A stretch of 57,896 bases of DNA from Collinsella sp. (GCA_019414515.1 DXLX01000048.1:1-57896), one strand, 5' to 3'. Shown: positions 24,771 to 34,205, counted from the first letter of the stretch. Numbers and translations: made by a program. The notes: generated by a model not told the origin, from the sequence alone.

Positions 24771-27215
24771 TTAGGCGTGGTCGCTCCAGCTGCGGACACG
24801 CTGCTTCATGCCCTCTATGTCGAGCACGCCTTCGGCAAAGCCCTTGCGCACGAGCTCTTCGGGAACAAACTCGTCGTAGCGGTCAAAATAAGGCACCTCG
24901 TCGGGATAGACGAGCTCGATGGGATCGAAGTCCTTCTCGGCCTCGGCGGCGAGCACCTCAAAGAACGTCTCCTCGTCGGCCTTCATCTTAAACTGCATAA
25001 AGTACGGGCGTGATGGGTCGAGTCCGCGAAGGCCCAACTCCGCGGCACATTTAATCTTGAGCATGCGCTCGAGGGCCAAAAAGGCGTAGCTGCCCAGCCA
25101 GGGGAAGAGCACCCAGGTATCGCCGCCCAGGTTAATGAGCGGTTTAGTTCCCGCGCCCGAAATCTCGGCCGTATGACGAGCCTGCGCAAGGCGGGCCCGT
25201 GCGTTACCCATAAGGTACGGATACGCGGCGTGTTCGTTGAGCGCCTTGCGCATGCGCTCGAGTACGTGTGTATTGATGTCACCGGGACAGTCGCCAAAGT
25301 AGGCCGGCACCCGGCCCTTGACCTGCGTGGCAAAGACGGTGTGGCGCTTCCAGTCCACTTCCTCGACAATCCAGCAGTGTCCGGCGATGGCGATACGCTC
25401 ACCGGGCGGTGGCGGATTGACGATCGTGCCCAGCTCGGCCGATTCGCTGCGAACGGTGAACTCTTCGTTTTCCTGGAATACGGCGTAGAACTTAAAGTTG
25501 TTAATGATGCGCTCGCCCGCGAGACCCACGATGAGTCCGCCGCCCTCGGTGACTTGGATATGGTCGATCTTAATGAGGTGACGCAGCAGTACGCGATAGT
25601 CATCGGCCGAGATGCGATGGAAATAGCTGAGTGTGAGCACGCGCTGGGCAAGCTCTGCCGGCGTGAGCTCGCCGGTGCTGGCAAGCGTCGACATAGTCTG
25701 GTGGTAGAGCAGGCTGTAGGGGAGTCGATCGAGCTCGGGCGGCTCGACCCACTTTTCCTCGCGATAGAGTTGTACGAGCGCGATGCCCTGCAGGAGCTTC
25801 CACGGAATGGTCTCGGGCATCATCGTGCGCGGCTCGGGCTCTTCCTCGCGCATGACAAACCACATCTCGGGCGGAAGGTCGCGGCGTCCCGTGCGGCCCA
25901 TTCGCTGCAAAAAGGAACTGACGGTAAATGGCGCATCGATCTGAAACGCACGCTCCAGACGGCCGATATCGATACCGAGCTCCAGCGTAGAGGTGGTGAC
26001 GGTCGTTTGTGCCTGCTCCTCATCGCGCATGAGTTCTTCGGCCGTCTCGCGTAGCGATGCCGAAAGATTGCCATGGTGGATGAGAAAACGGTCGGGCTCG
26101 TGTCGACTTTCGCAGTAGCTGCGCAGCATGGAGCACACGGCCTCTGCCTCCTCGCGCGAGTTGGCAAAGACCAGGCACTTACGGCCGCGCGTATGTTCAA
26201 AGATATAGCCCATACCGGGGTCGGCGTTGTCGGGCGCCGTGTCGGTGGGGTTGAGAAGCGCCTGCTCGGTCGCTCGTGGGATGTCGACTTCGCCCTCGGG
26301 GGCCGAGGAAGTTTGGCGGTCCTTGGGAGCGGCCTTGCCCCGTGCCCGCTCACGACGTTGACGGCGCTCCTCTTGTGTGAGCTGTCCGCTGTGACGCATG
26401 TCTTGGGCGCCGGCGGGCAGTGCCGCGGATGCCGCCGCCTCGATACGCTCGCACGCAAGCACTTCGGCCTCTTGAGGACCCGTGCTCTCGAATCCCCGCT
26501 GCTGTGCCTGGGGACCCGAGTTGTAGAAGTGCTCCATGGAGATGCGCCACACGCGGCGCGGTTCTTCAAAGCGGGGGATAACACAGTCGCGCCCCGTTCC
26601 CTGTGAGAGAAAAGCGCCCGTGCGCTCGGGGTCGCCGATGGTGGCCGAAAGGCCAATGCGTCGAGGCTGCACGCCGGCCATGCGCGAGAGCCGCTCGATA
26701 AGGCAGAGCGTCTGCCCGCCACGGTCGCCGCGCATGAGCGAATGGACCTCGTCGATGACCACGTAGCGCAGGTCGCAAAACATGCGCGGGATCGCCATGT
26801 GCTTATGGATTAAGAGCGCTTCGAACGACTCGGGCGTAATCTGCAAGATGCCGCTCGGTTTTTTGATGAGCTTAGCCTTGTGCGACTGCGAGACATCGCC
26901 ATGCCAGTGCCAGACAGGGATATCGGCCTCTTCGCAGAGGTCGTTGAGACGGACGAACTGATCATTGATGAGCGCCTTGAGGGGGCCGATGTAGAGGGCG
27001 CCCACGCTTGCGGGCGGGTTCTCCCAAAACTCGGTCAGGATGGGAAAGAAGGCTGCCTCGGTTTTTCCGGAAGCCGTGGATGCCGTCAGGAGCACATTAT
27101 CTTGCGTGTTAAAGATGGCGTCTGCCGCTGCAACCTGGATAGAGCGCAGGCTCTCCCAATCGTGGGAGTAGATGAAGTCTTGGATAAACGGGGCGTAGCG
27201 GTCAAAGGCGTTCAC
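24771..27215 (-). CDS. sngC: Lhr-like DEAD/DEAH helicase, Shango SngC-type
   Basis: 814 residues, SF2 helicase with Walker A TASTASGKTE (about 44-53), motif II DEVH, motif III LSATIGD and motif VI QRMGRTGRR. A charged insertion (about 270-320, RRQRRERARGKAAPKDRQ) splits the two RecA domains. The C-terminal half resembles Lhr-type and BREX-associated helicases. The GTG at 27215 has AGAGGAGG upstream and is preferred over the frame start at 27230. It is the last gene of a three-gene minus-strand set (TerB protein, ATPase, helicase), the composition of the Shango anti-phage system, in which all three act together. Confidence 0.85.
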   Translation of the reverse strand: MNAFDRYAPFIQDFIYSHDWESLRSIQVAAADAIFNTQDNVLLTASTASGKTEAAFFPILTEFWENPPASVGALYIGPLKALINDQFVRLNDLCEEADIPVWHWHGDVSQSHKAKLIKKPSGILQITPESFEALLIHKHMAIPRMFCDLRYVVIDEVHSLMRGDRGGQTLCLIERLSRMAGVQPRRIGLSATIGDPERTGAFLSQGTGRDCVIPRFEEPRRVWRISMEHFYNSGPQAQQRGFESTGPQEAEVLACERIEAAASAALPAGAQDMRHSGQLTQEERRQRRERARGKAAPKDRQTSSAPEGEVDIPRATEQALLNPTDTAPDNADPGMGYIFEHTRGRKCLVFANSREEAEAVCSMLRSYCESRHEPDRFLIHHGNLSASLRETAEELMRDEEQAQTTVTTSTLELGIDIGRLERAFQIDAPFTVSSFLQRMGRTGRRDLPPEMWFVMREEEPEPRTMMPETIPWKLLQGIALVQLYREEKWVEPPELDRLPYSLLYHQTMSTLASTGELTPAELAQRVLTLSYFHRISADDYRVLLRHLIKIDHIQVTEGGGLIVGLAGERIINNFKFYAVFQENEEFTVRSESAELGTIVNPPPPGERIAIAGHCWIVEEVDWKRHTVFATQVKGRVPAYFGDCPGDINTHVLERMRKALNEHAAYPYLMGNARARLAQARHTAEISGAGTKPLINLGGDTWVLFPWLGSYAFLALERMLKIKCAAELGLRGLDPSRPYFMQFKMKADEETFFEVLAAEAEKDFDPIELVYPDEVPYFDRYDEFVPEELVRKGFAEGVLDIEGMKQRVRSWSDHA

Positions 27216-27280
27216 GGGGCCTCCTCTCAAATACGAACTTCTTAACGCGGTGAGCAGTGGCTTGCCGCATCACTGCCTCG

Positions 27281-27328
27281 ACGTTTGCCCAGATAAAACC
27301 AGCCAAAATAAACCTGTCCCTTTTTGGC
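27281..27328 (-). repeat. REP-like dispersed repeat, copy C
   Basis: On the minus strand this is GCCAAAA-GGGACAGG-TTTATTTTGGC plus the conserved tail ending in GGGCAAACGT, nearly the same as 177-225. It lies between the ATPase and helicase genes of the Shango-like operon, so it is within the transcript. Confidence 0.75.
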
Positions 27329-27331
27329 AGG

Positions 27332-28636
27332 TTAGATGGTGAACTCGGCGAAAATGCGGTCGCCGTCTGCGGTGCCGGTGTCGCCTGTTGCGGCTGCCGG
27401 TGCCAGCGCGTCGCCGCCGACGCTTTGCAGCAACTCGGCCACGTTTGCATCGGGGTTCTGGCACAGGATATCGAGCAGCTCGATAAAGTCACGGATGACC
27501 TCACGCGGCGTCAGGTGCGTATCGGCTCCCACGCGGCCAAACTCAATCTTGAGAAAGTCTACCAAGTCGTTCTCGGTAAGCGTGGGCGTCCAGCCAAAGT
27601 ATCCGGCATGGATCTGCATGAGTTTTTCGATCAGCACCAGCAATTCCTCGTAGGTGAGTGGCTGCAGGCGGATGATGGGCGCGAGCATGTCCTTAAGGTC
27701 CTCGCGTGCAAAGCGGCCCTGAGCGAGTCGACTTCGCAGGGCCTCGTAGGAGAACACGCCACGGCGGCGGTCTTCGATGGAGGTTGGCGTGCCGCCCATG
27801 ATCATGCCCAGGTACTGCGCCTTGCCCTGGAGCGTGTCGTTGTACATGGTCAGGATCTTCTCGTAGTTGTATTGGCGCGTGATGGCGTTGGGAATCTTAT
27901 ACAGATTCACGAGCTCGTCGATGAGCACCAGCATGCCCTTGTAGCCGCTGCAGACCAAAAAGCGCGCAATGAGCTTAACGTAGTCGTACCAGTCGTCATC
28001 GCTGATGATGGTCGAGGAGCCCAGCTCGGCGCGTGCCTCACTCTTGGTGCGGTACTCGCCGCGAATCCATTTGGTCACGCGGCTCATAGCTTCTTCGTCG
28101 CCCTCAGATACGGCCGTGCGGTAGCGGCGGAGCATGCGGGCGAAGTCGAAGCCGTGGACCATTTCCTCGAGCGGGGCCAGTTGGGCATTGACGGCAGACT
28201 CGTCGGCATCGGCACACGAGGCGACCCAGCGATCCAGGATAAGGTTGAGCGCACCGCCCTCGGGGCGCGTCTTGGTCGATATGTTGCGGATGAGCTCGCG
28301 GTAGGTGGCAAGGCCCTGTCCCTGGCCGCCCTGCAGGCGGCGCTCAGGGGATAGGTCGGCATCGGCGACGACGAATCCCTCGCCCATGGCGTGCGTGCGG
28401 ATGGTCTGGAGCAAAAAGCTCTTGCCGGCGCCGTAACGACCGACCAGAAAGCGGAAGCTCGCGCCGCCGTCGGCGATGAGACTCAGATCGGTGAGCAGGG
28501 CGCGGATTTCGACCTCGCGCCCTACGGTGATGTAAGGAAGGCCGATGCGCGGGACAACGCCGCCCTTGAGCGAGTTGAGAATGACGGCGGCGACGCGCTT
28601 GGGCACGCGGGGTGCTGTGGATGCGGTATCACTCAT
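27332..28636 (-). CDS. sngB: P-loop ATPase, Shango SngB-type (BrxD-related)
   Basis: 434 residues, AAA/STAND-like ATPase related to BREX BrxD/DUF2791 proteins. Walker A is GRYGAGKS (66-73) and Walker B is MLVLIDELVNL (near 235-245). A helical C-terminal region (about 300-420) follows. Its ATG lies inside the end of the TerB-domain gene (8-nt overlap), so the two are translationally coupled. Predicted role: the ATP-driven core that works with the helicase in phage defence. Confidence 0.87.
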   Translation of the reverse strand: MSDTASTAPRVPKRVAAVILNSLKGGVVPRIGLPYITVGREVEIRALLTDLSLIADGGASFRFLVGRYGAGKSFLLQTIRTHAMGEGFVVADADLSPERRLQGGQGQGLATYRELIRNISTKTRPEGGALNLILDRWVASCADADESAVNAQLAPLEEMVHGFDFARMLRRYRTAVSEGDEEAMSRVTKWIRGEYRTKSEARAELGSSTIISDDDWYDYVKLIARFLVCSGYKGMLVLIDELVNLYKIPNAITRQYNYEKILTMYNDTLQGKAQYLGMIMGGTPTSIEDRRRGVFSYEALRSRLAQGRFAREDLKDMLAPIIRLQPLTYEELLVLIEKLMQIHAGYFGWTPTLTENDLVDFLKIEFGRVGADTHLTPREVIRDFIELLDILCQNPDANVAELLQSVGGDALAPAAATGDTGTADGDRIFAEFTI

Positions 28637-30389
28637 GGTCTAGGTATCCTCTCACGTCTGCTTCGTAGTCCTCGATAATCTGCGGTCCTGCTGAGCCAAA
28701 TTCAATAACGGTGTCGCCCACCAGGTCAAAGAGCGCTTCGTTGATGCTATCGACGAGCATGTCCTCACTCTTGCCCGACTGTGCCACCGCCAATGTGGCC
28801 TGCGCCGTGTTCCGCTCGAGGAGCGCGCGAAGGAAGGCATCTGCGGCGGGCGCGAGTTTGTTCGCAGCTTCGGCAGACGCGGGCGTTACGGGCGCGGGCA
28901 TAGACACGAGGAGCGGTGCCACGACGCCAAACTCTTCGGTGGAGACAGTCGGCTCGTCGGGTTCGTCTTGCCGTGTGGCCATCTCGCCAGGTCCGGCAGT
29001 CATGCTGGGCGCAGACTCGGTGTTCGGTTGCTCGACAAGCGTCGCCTCGGCTTCCATAGGCACATCATCCTCGCGCTCCTCATCAATCAAAAGCGCTTCA
29101 CGCGTTTGCGCGGCGGCGCTCCGAATGTGCCCCAGCTGACTCAAATCGATATCGATCTTGACAGGCTGGTGCGCGGCGTCCCACGAAAGCCATGCCACGA
29201 TCTCGTCATCGATGATCTTGGCCAGATATTTGGGGACCTTCTCCTCCTTTAGGGGATGGGTGGGGTCTAGGGCCAGGCGCAGGCGCTGGTCGCAGGCGCG
29301 CATCATCTCACCGAGCTTGCTACTTTTTTGTCTGCTGCCGTGGATGCGCATGCATTCCCAAAAGCCATTTTGGCAGCGGTAGATGTGAATGGGGTCCAGG
29401 CGATATTCGCAGTCCTCGTGGCGCTCGGGCGCAAAGAACACGGCCGAGGCAAACATGGTGTAGGGCATGGCCGTCTCCTCCCCAAACAAGCTCGCTACGA
29501 TGCCGGTCTTTCGGTGCGTGTCATAGTAGCGCGCCATACGGACATACACGGCGCATGCCACGTGGCGCAGGTCGCGATGGTGGGAACGGTCGAGCCGTGA
29601 GTTATTCAGGTTGTACGTGGAGAGGGCGTTGATGGCGGTCATGAGTCGCTCCTCGCCTGCCTCGTCGGGCGGAAGGGGGAGCGTGGGCTCGGAGGTCTTG
29701 CGACGCGCAGGCGCCAGGTCTGGCGGCGTTGGCGCGGGCGCAAGGTCTCGCGCCGCACGCCGCAGCTCGATAAGGGCGTTATCGAACATGACGGTTTTAG
29801 AGTCGCGAAGCAGCTTGGGGTCGAGTCTGTGGAACACGGCGTAGTCCTGCAGCCACACGCGTGCGAACCGGTCGATGCCGGGTTCAAAGGCGCGATAGGC
29901 ATCCCAAAAGGCCTTGATTTTGTTAAAACCATCGAGTGGGTCATCTACGCCAATGCCGCAGATCAGCTCATAGAGATACAGAAAGGCAAAGGACGTAGAC
30001 GTTTCCTCGACGGTTCCGCGGCGCACTTGGGTGCGCCAGGTAAAATAGCCACGCAGCTGCCGATCGCTCATGGCGTTATAGGTGGGAAAGTACGACTTGA
30101 ATGTGCCGTTGTAGGGGCAGTCGTCCTCAAAGTCGGCCATCAGCAGGCCTTGGCGGTAGAAAAGCTCGGCTTCCGAAAGCCAACGTCCCGCGCCACCCTT
30201 GGGGTCTTCTTGCCAACGCGATATCTCACGCATTTTGCGGTACTGGTCGGGAAGGAAGTTCTGCATCTGACGACCGGTTTTGAGAATCGGCTCGTCAGCA
30301 TAGACTTCGTTTGAGAAGCGAGCAGACTGATGGGTCCGGGCCTCGGCCATAATGCGCTCGATGAGCATCTTGATGTCCTGGTCGGCCAC
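28629..30389 (-). CDS. sngA: TerB-domain protein, Shango SngA-type
   Basis: 586 residues. The N-terminal region (about 1-215) matches the TerB-N domain (WLSEAELFYRQGLLMADFEDDCPYNG is typical). A middle segment (about 230-430) and a Pro/Glu/Thr-rich linker (about 440-510) lead to a TerB-C-like end. TerB-N/TerB-C proteins are regularly found with a BrxD-like ATPase and a helicase in the Shango system. Start is GTG with GAGGAG 6 nt upstream. It leads the operon; a candidate -10 (TATGAT, minus strand) lies at 30427-30432. Confidence 0.82.
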   Translation of the reverse strand: MADQDIKMLIERIMAEARTHQSARFSNEVYADEPILKTGRQMQNFLPDQYRKMREISRWQEDPKGGAGRWLSEAELFYRQGLLMADFEDDCPYNGTFKSYFPTYNAMSDRQLRGYFTWRTQVRRGTVEETSTSFAFLYLYELICGIGVDDPLDGFNKIKAFWDAYRAFEPGIDRFARVWLQDYAVFHRLDPKLLRDSKTVMFDNALIELRRAARDLAPAPTPPDLAPARRKTSEPTLPLPPDEAGEERLMTAINALSTYNLNNSRLDRSHHRDLRHVACAVYVRMARYYDTHRKTGIVASLFGEETAMPYTMFASAVFFAPERHEDCEYRLDPIHIYRCQNGFWECMRIHGSRQKSSKLGEMMRACDQRLRLALDPTHPLKEEKVPKYLAKIIDDEIVAWLSWDAAHQPVKIDIDLSQLGHIRSAAAQTREALLIDEEREDDVPMEAEATLVEQPNTESAPSMTAGPGEMATRQDEPDEPTVSTEEFGVVAPLLVSMPAPVTPASAEAANKLAPAADAFLRALLERNTAQATLAVAQSGKSEDMLVDSINEALFDLVGDTVIEFGSAGPQIIEDYEADVRGYLDHE

Positions 30390-30426
30390 CGTTTCTCCTC
30401 TCCTAACGCAGCTTCGGTGACCTCAT

Positions 30427-30432
30427 ATCATA
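30427..30432 (-). promoter_or_regulatory. candidate -10 of the Shango-like operon
   Basis: TATGAT on the minus strand, 38 nt upstream of the GTG start. The -35 at 17-nt spacing is poor, so confidence is low. Confidence 0.35.
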
Positions 30433-30477
30433 GCACAGCATCAAACAGGTGTTCGAGATACCGCTACGTAGATAGAT

Positions 30478-31194
30478 TTAGAACAGGAGGGCGTAGATGA
30501 CGGCTATGACAACGGAGGGGAGCATATTGGCCGTGCGGAAGGTCTGAGGACGGATGAGGTTGACGCCGACGCAGAAGATGAGTATAGAGCCCACGAGCGA
30601 TAGACTGTCGAGGGCGGCGGCGGTCATGATGGGGGAGAGCGCGCCGGCAAACAGCGTAATCGTTCCCTGGAATACGGCAACGGGCAGGGCGGAGAAGATG
30701 CAGCCGCGGCCGAGCGAAGCCGTCATGGTGCAGACGATGATGCAGTCCAACGCGCCCTTGAGGGCAAGCGTGGACCAGTCGCCGAGCAAGCCGTCTTGGA
30801 TTGATCCCACGATAGCCATGGCACCGATGCAGACGGTCAGCGATGTCGAGACAAAGGCATTGGTGAACTCGTTGTCTCCCTCGCTGCCGGTTTTGCGCTT
30901 GAGCCATTCGCCCAGGTTTTCGATGCCGGCTTCCAGGTTAACGGCCTCGCCGATGAGCGAGCCGAGGGCAAACGAGACGATGAGCATGGTGGTGCCGGTG
31001 GTCTCCAGCGCTTTCCCGTCAATGACGAGCATCTTTTGCATGGTGCCGCCCAGTCCGATAAACAAAACGCACAGCCCCGACGCCTTCATGAGCGTGTCTT
31101 GGATGCGGGGTGTGATAAAGCGTCCGCCTATAAGGCCCAGCAGTCCGCCCGCAATCAAAAGTGCGACGTTGATGACCGTTCCCAAACCCGGCAT
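30478..31194 (-). CDS. DUF554 family membrane protein
   Basis: 238 residues with about seven membrane segments of the DUF554 type (GTVINVALLIAGGLLGLIGG at the N-terminus is the family hallmark). The family is widespread in anaerobes and its substrate is unknown; some members are annotated as possible transporters. The frame is open to 31263. The ATG at 31194 gives the usual MxGLGTxIN start and has GGGAGGG close upstream; an ATG at 31206 is the alternative. Confidence 0.87.
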   Translation of the reverse strand: MPGLGTVINVALLIAGGLLGLIGGRFITPRIQDTLMKASGLCVLFIGLGGTMQKMLVIDGKALETTGTTMLIVSFALGSLIGEAVNLEAGIENLGEWLKRKTGSEGDNEFTNAFVSTSLTVCIGAMAIVGSIQDGLLGDWSTLALKGALDCIIVCTMTASLGRGCIFSALPVAVFQGTITLFAGALSPIMTAAALDSLSLVGSILIFCVGVNLIRPQTFRTANMLPSVVIAVIYALLF

Positions 31195-31312
31195 GAACCC
31201 TCCCATATTGATGCCAACCTGGCAATCGTAGCAGAACGGGCTGCAGGGTGCGTCATGCCTCATCCTATACGTTATATAAGTGGTATTAATGACGGCATTT
31301 GATGCCCGAGCC

Positions 31313-32725
31313 TCAGCCTCCCATCACGACATAGGGGCTGTAATCGAAGCACAGCGTCATGAGTCGCTGCGGGGACTCAATGGCCGCGGCGATGATATCG
31401 GCATCTCGAGCTCGGTCAAATCCCACGAGCTCAATTTGATACGAGACGTCTTCCATTTTATGGAGTATCCGGTTATTCAGGAGATTCTCACCGTCGAATT
31501 CCTCGGTTTTGCCTCCGTCCGAGGTTACGGCATACAGGTGCAGTTTTGCGGTGGTCGCAGGGTCGGCTACCGTGAGGTTGTCGATTTGGTTGGCCGTGCC
31601 CTTTGCCCCAAGCAAGGTGAGCAAGGTGGGGGCTACGACCTCGCCCGATGGCAGAAAAACAACTTCGACGGTTTTAGGGAATGCGATAATGGCTGCTTTG
31701 CGGACGGGCTTATCGGCAGCGGTGACCTCAATGCTCGCGGCGTCGACGGTTTCCGTGCGGTCGAGCGCGACCATCATGCAACAATTGCCCTCGTCGATGT
31801 CTGCCGGCATGGGACACCCCAAGTTTTCGCCAGCTTGCGTGCCGCCCACTGCGGTGGCTGTTTCGCTTGGCTCGCTGAAAGTGGCTGAAGGACCGCTCGA
31901 TGGCGGTGTTATGCCGCCTGGTGCGCCATTGTCCCCAGGCGCTATTTCACCGCTGCTCTCGCTGGAGTCGCTTGCGATGTCACCTGTCGAGGGGGCGAGT
32001 CCGACCGCTCCTACTCCGCTCCATTCCATCTCGAGGAGCGCCGGATCGACAAGGACGTGATGCACATCTTGCGTTTCGGTACTGATATCGACAGGACCGG
32101 GATCTGCCCCTCGCGTCAGGCTGAGCGATCCGGTCCGCTGTTTGCCCCGAATCTCCTGGCTTTCTGTGCCGCTCGCGTAGAACATTAGAGCGATCTCGCC
32201 ATTTGCCGTGGCGTCGGTGCCCGCCTTGGTCATTTTCAGCGATGCGGTGAATGAGATAGCGGGCTGCGTGCCATCGGCGCTCGAGGGGACGCAGCCCAGG
32301 CATACACCCCCTCCGTTTTCGAAAAACGTGCTGTCGAAGGCGACTGTTGCCCCGTCCGCCGAGTCATCGGACAGGGTGATGTCGAGGCACAGCTCCACGT
32401 CGCAGGAATCGCCATCGGCATCAGTTGCAGCTGCGCGCCATGTGCAGATAACGCATCCCGTTAGGGGGCCGTCCGCTGTGCTCGAGTGCTCGGTATCCAC
32501 GACTATCGAGCTGTTCGTGCAGCGACGGAGGCACCCCGAGGCCGAAATGCTTGCCTGCGCAAGCGAGAAGCGTTGGCGCGCGATGGTGCTCATCTGGTTT
32601 GTGGCGAGACAGTTGACGGCAGGTAAGGGGGCGTCCACGGCGGGTGTCGCTAGAGCGGCAACGGGCATGCCGGTGGCAAGCGCACTACAGAGCGCGGCAA
32701 CGGGCAAAAGGTTCTTTGATGCCAT
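31313..32725 (-). CDS. exported cysteine-rich protein, unknown function
   Basis: 470 residues, not recognised. A Sec signal peptide (about 1-26, ending ALA-TPA) is followed by a mature protein with 13 cysteines, many paired: CLRRC, CVIC, CDVELC, CLGC and CPMP...CC. A Ser/Gly/Pro/Glu-rich linker (about 250-305) separates two halves. There is no LPxTG-type or C-terminal membrane anchor. It is the last gene of a five-gene minus-strand cluster with other exported proteins. Disulfide-rich or metal-binding extracellular structure is likely; adhesion or pilus-like function is only a guess. Confidence 0.7.
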   Translation of the reverse strand: MASKNLLPVAALCSALATGMPVAALATPAVDAPLPAVNCLATNQMSTIARQRFSLAQASISASGCLRRCTNSSIVVDTEHSSTADGPLTGCVICTWRAAATDADGDSCDVELCLDITLSDDSADGATVAFDSTFFENGGGVCLGCVPSSADGTQPAISFTASLKMTKAGTDATANGEIALMFYASGTESQEIRGKQRTGSLSLTRGADPGPVDISTETQDVHHVLVDPALLEMEWSGVGAVGLAPSTGDIASDSSESSGEIAPGDNGAPGGITPPSSGPSATFSEPSETATAVGGTQAGENLGCPMPADIDEGNCCMMVALDRTETVDAASIEVTAADKPVRKAAIIAFPKTVEVVFLPSGEVVAPTLLTLLGAKGTANQIDNLTVADPATTAKLHLYAVTSDGGKTEEFDGENLLNNRILHKMEDVSYQIELVGFDRARDADIIAAAIESPQRLMTLCFDYSPYVVMGG

Positions 32726-32766
32726 GGGTTCTCCTTACCTATGCTGGACGGTCTCGATTCGTGTGG

Positions 32767-33024
32767 CTACCGGCTGCGTTTGATGTGCAGGCCAAGGCCG
32801 ATGGCGCTAGCGCCTGCCGTGGCGATTCCTGCTGCCAGGAGCTGTCGCGTGTCGCTCGTTTGCGCGAGGGGTTCATGTTGGCCACTGCGTTCGAGTTCCG
32901 ATAGATCGACAGTTACCTGCGTGGCAGCCTGCGCCTGCTCTTGTTGGGCAAAGGCGGCGATCGGGGCAAACGTTGCAACGCCGATGATGACGGCAAGGAC
33001 AATTGCCTTAGGCCGTGTGCGCAC
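32767..33024 (-). CDS. small exported protein with sortase-like tail
   Basis: 85 residues: a signal peptide (about 1-26), a short polar middle, then LAQTSD followed by a hydrophobic segment (LLAAGIATAGASAIGLGL) and a basic end HIKRSR. This resembles a cell-wall-sorting signal; actinobacterial class E sortases use LAxTG, and here the final Gly is Ser, so anchoring is uncertain. It starts with GTG 17 nt inside the preceding gene and lacks a clear ribosome site, which lowers confidence in the start. Confidence 0.6.
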   Translation of the reverse strand: MRTRPKAIVLAVIIGVATFAPIAAFAQQEQAQAATQVTVDLSELERSGQHEPLAQTSDTRQLLAAGIATAGASAIGLGLHIKRSR

Positions 33025-33607
33025 CGGGCTCGACCGTCCACGTAATGGTTGCGACCTGGTCGCCCGTGCCGGTCACATGGAAGATGTCTCGCGTGACGCG
33101 GGCGACAGCGCCGCTCGTCTTAAGCTTAATCTTGTCCGTACCATCGGCGATGCCCTGGTAGCCCATGTCGAAGGATGCATTTTTGGAAAGGTCGAGGCCC
33201 GCTTCCTGCGTCGCGGCGTGGGCGTCTTGGAGTGCCTTGTCTGGGCCGACCTTAAAATCGATGGAGTTCTGGGCGGTCCCCGTCTTGGCGTCGGCGACGA
33301 TGCTCCAGGACTTCTGGGCGGCAATCTTCATGTTGGTAACGTGGATGCCATAGGCCGAAAGATTGTCGATGGTGGTTGTATTCTCGGAAGGGCCCTGGAG
33401 CGTGCCGTCTGCCTTAGCGACGAACGGAATGACGGTCGGGGCTTTGAACTTGATGTTGTCGATTTGGGTCCTGATGGTCACGTTGGTGGTTCCAGTGCGT
33501 CCCTCCGCCAGGGCGGTGGTCGGCGCGGCGCCCATTGCGAGTGCGAGCGCCAGCCCTGCGCCCACGACGAGCACCCTGGCCCCATTCAAGTTCCTGGTGA
33601 TGTCCAT
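33008..33607 (-). CDS. exported protein, unknown function
   Basis: 199 residues. A long signal peptide (about 1-35, ending TALA-EG) precedes a beta-rich domain rich in Thr, Val and Ile (IDNIKFKAPTVIPF, IHVTNMKI). That composition recalls WxL-type or pilin-like surface domains, but no WxL motif is present. No cysteines are seen in the mature part, unlike its neighbour at 31313-32725. The ATG is preceded by AAAGGAACG. It is the third gene of the exported-protein cluster. Confidence 0.7.
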   Translation of the reverse strand: MDITRNLNGARVLVVGAGLALALAMGAAPTTALAEGRTGTTNVTIRTQIDNIKFKAPTVIPFVAKADGTLQGPSENTTTIDNLSAYGIHVTNMKIAAQKSWSIVADAKTGTAQNSIDFKVGPDKALQDAHAATQEAGLDLSKNASFDMGYQGIADGTDKIKLKTSGAVARVTRDIFHVTGTGDQVATITWTVEPGAHTA

Positions 33608-33695
33608 AATCGTTCCTTTCTATTCGTCACGGACCGTTTCCGTGAGGGTTAGACGAAAGCGGCACGGGTGCGCATTTTCATAACAGGTGGCAGGT

Positions 33696-34205
33696 CTAGT
33701 CTTCTGTCTGCGCAACTCGCACCTTGACGCGCGTGGGATTGCCATGGACGTCGTAGGTCTTGGCGTCGAGCGCTTGAATCTCGATATACGCCTCGCCTTC
33801 TTTGATGTCGCCTGCAGGGCAGGTCTCAACGGTCTTGCCGGTCTCGACCACGCCCGATTCATAGATGGTCTCGTCGTTTTGGATCACGCGGAAACGCTGG
33901 GGAAACTTGTTATCCTGGACGTTTTGCACGTTGACGCGCAGCTTGCCGCCTTTTTGTAGCTGGGCGACCGGTGCGACCGAGATCGTCATCATGTTGTCGC
34001 GGACGATGGCATCGAGCTCGTCCTGGATTTCCTGACGCGACTTACCCTCTGCCGCTGTGACCGAGGCACCCGTCTCGGCGACAGGCTTTGACTGCCAAGC
34101 GTAAAGGCCGACGGCGATAAGGGCGCAGGCGATGGCCAAACAGACGGCGCCGAGCCTTTTTCGATGTTTTGACCCTAGGGGGCTCGACTGCTTCCTTACG
34201 CTCAT
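33696..34205 (-). CDS. membrane-anchored extracellular protein, unknown function
   Basis: 169 residues. A short basic N-terminus (KHRKR) and one membrane segment (about 19-36) are followed by an extracellular domain of about 130 residues with beta-strand character (GKLRVNVQNVQDNKFPQRFRVI). A small two-Cys count makes it unlike the Cys-rich neighbour. Its ATG overlaps the previous gene's stop by four bases, so translation is coupled. Topology and context suggest an assembly or scaffold protein for the exported partners. Confidence 0.7.
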   Translation of the reverse strand: MSVRKQSSPLGSKHRKRLGAVCLAIACALIAVGLYAWQSKPVAETGASVTAAEGKSRQEIQDELDAIVRDNMMTISVAPVAQLQKGGKLRVNVQNVQDNKFPQRFRVIQNDETIYESGVVETGKTVETCPAGDIKEGEAYIEIQALDAKTYDVHGNPTRVKVRVAQTED

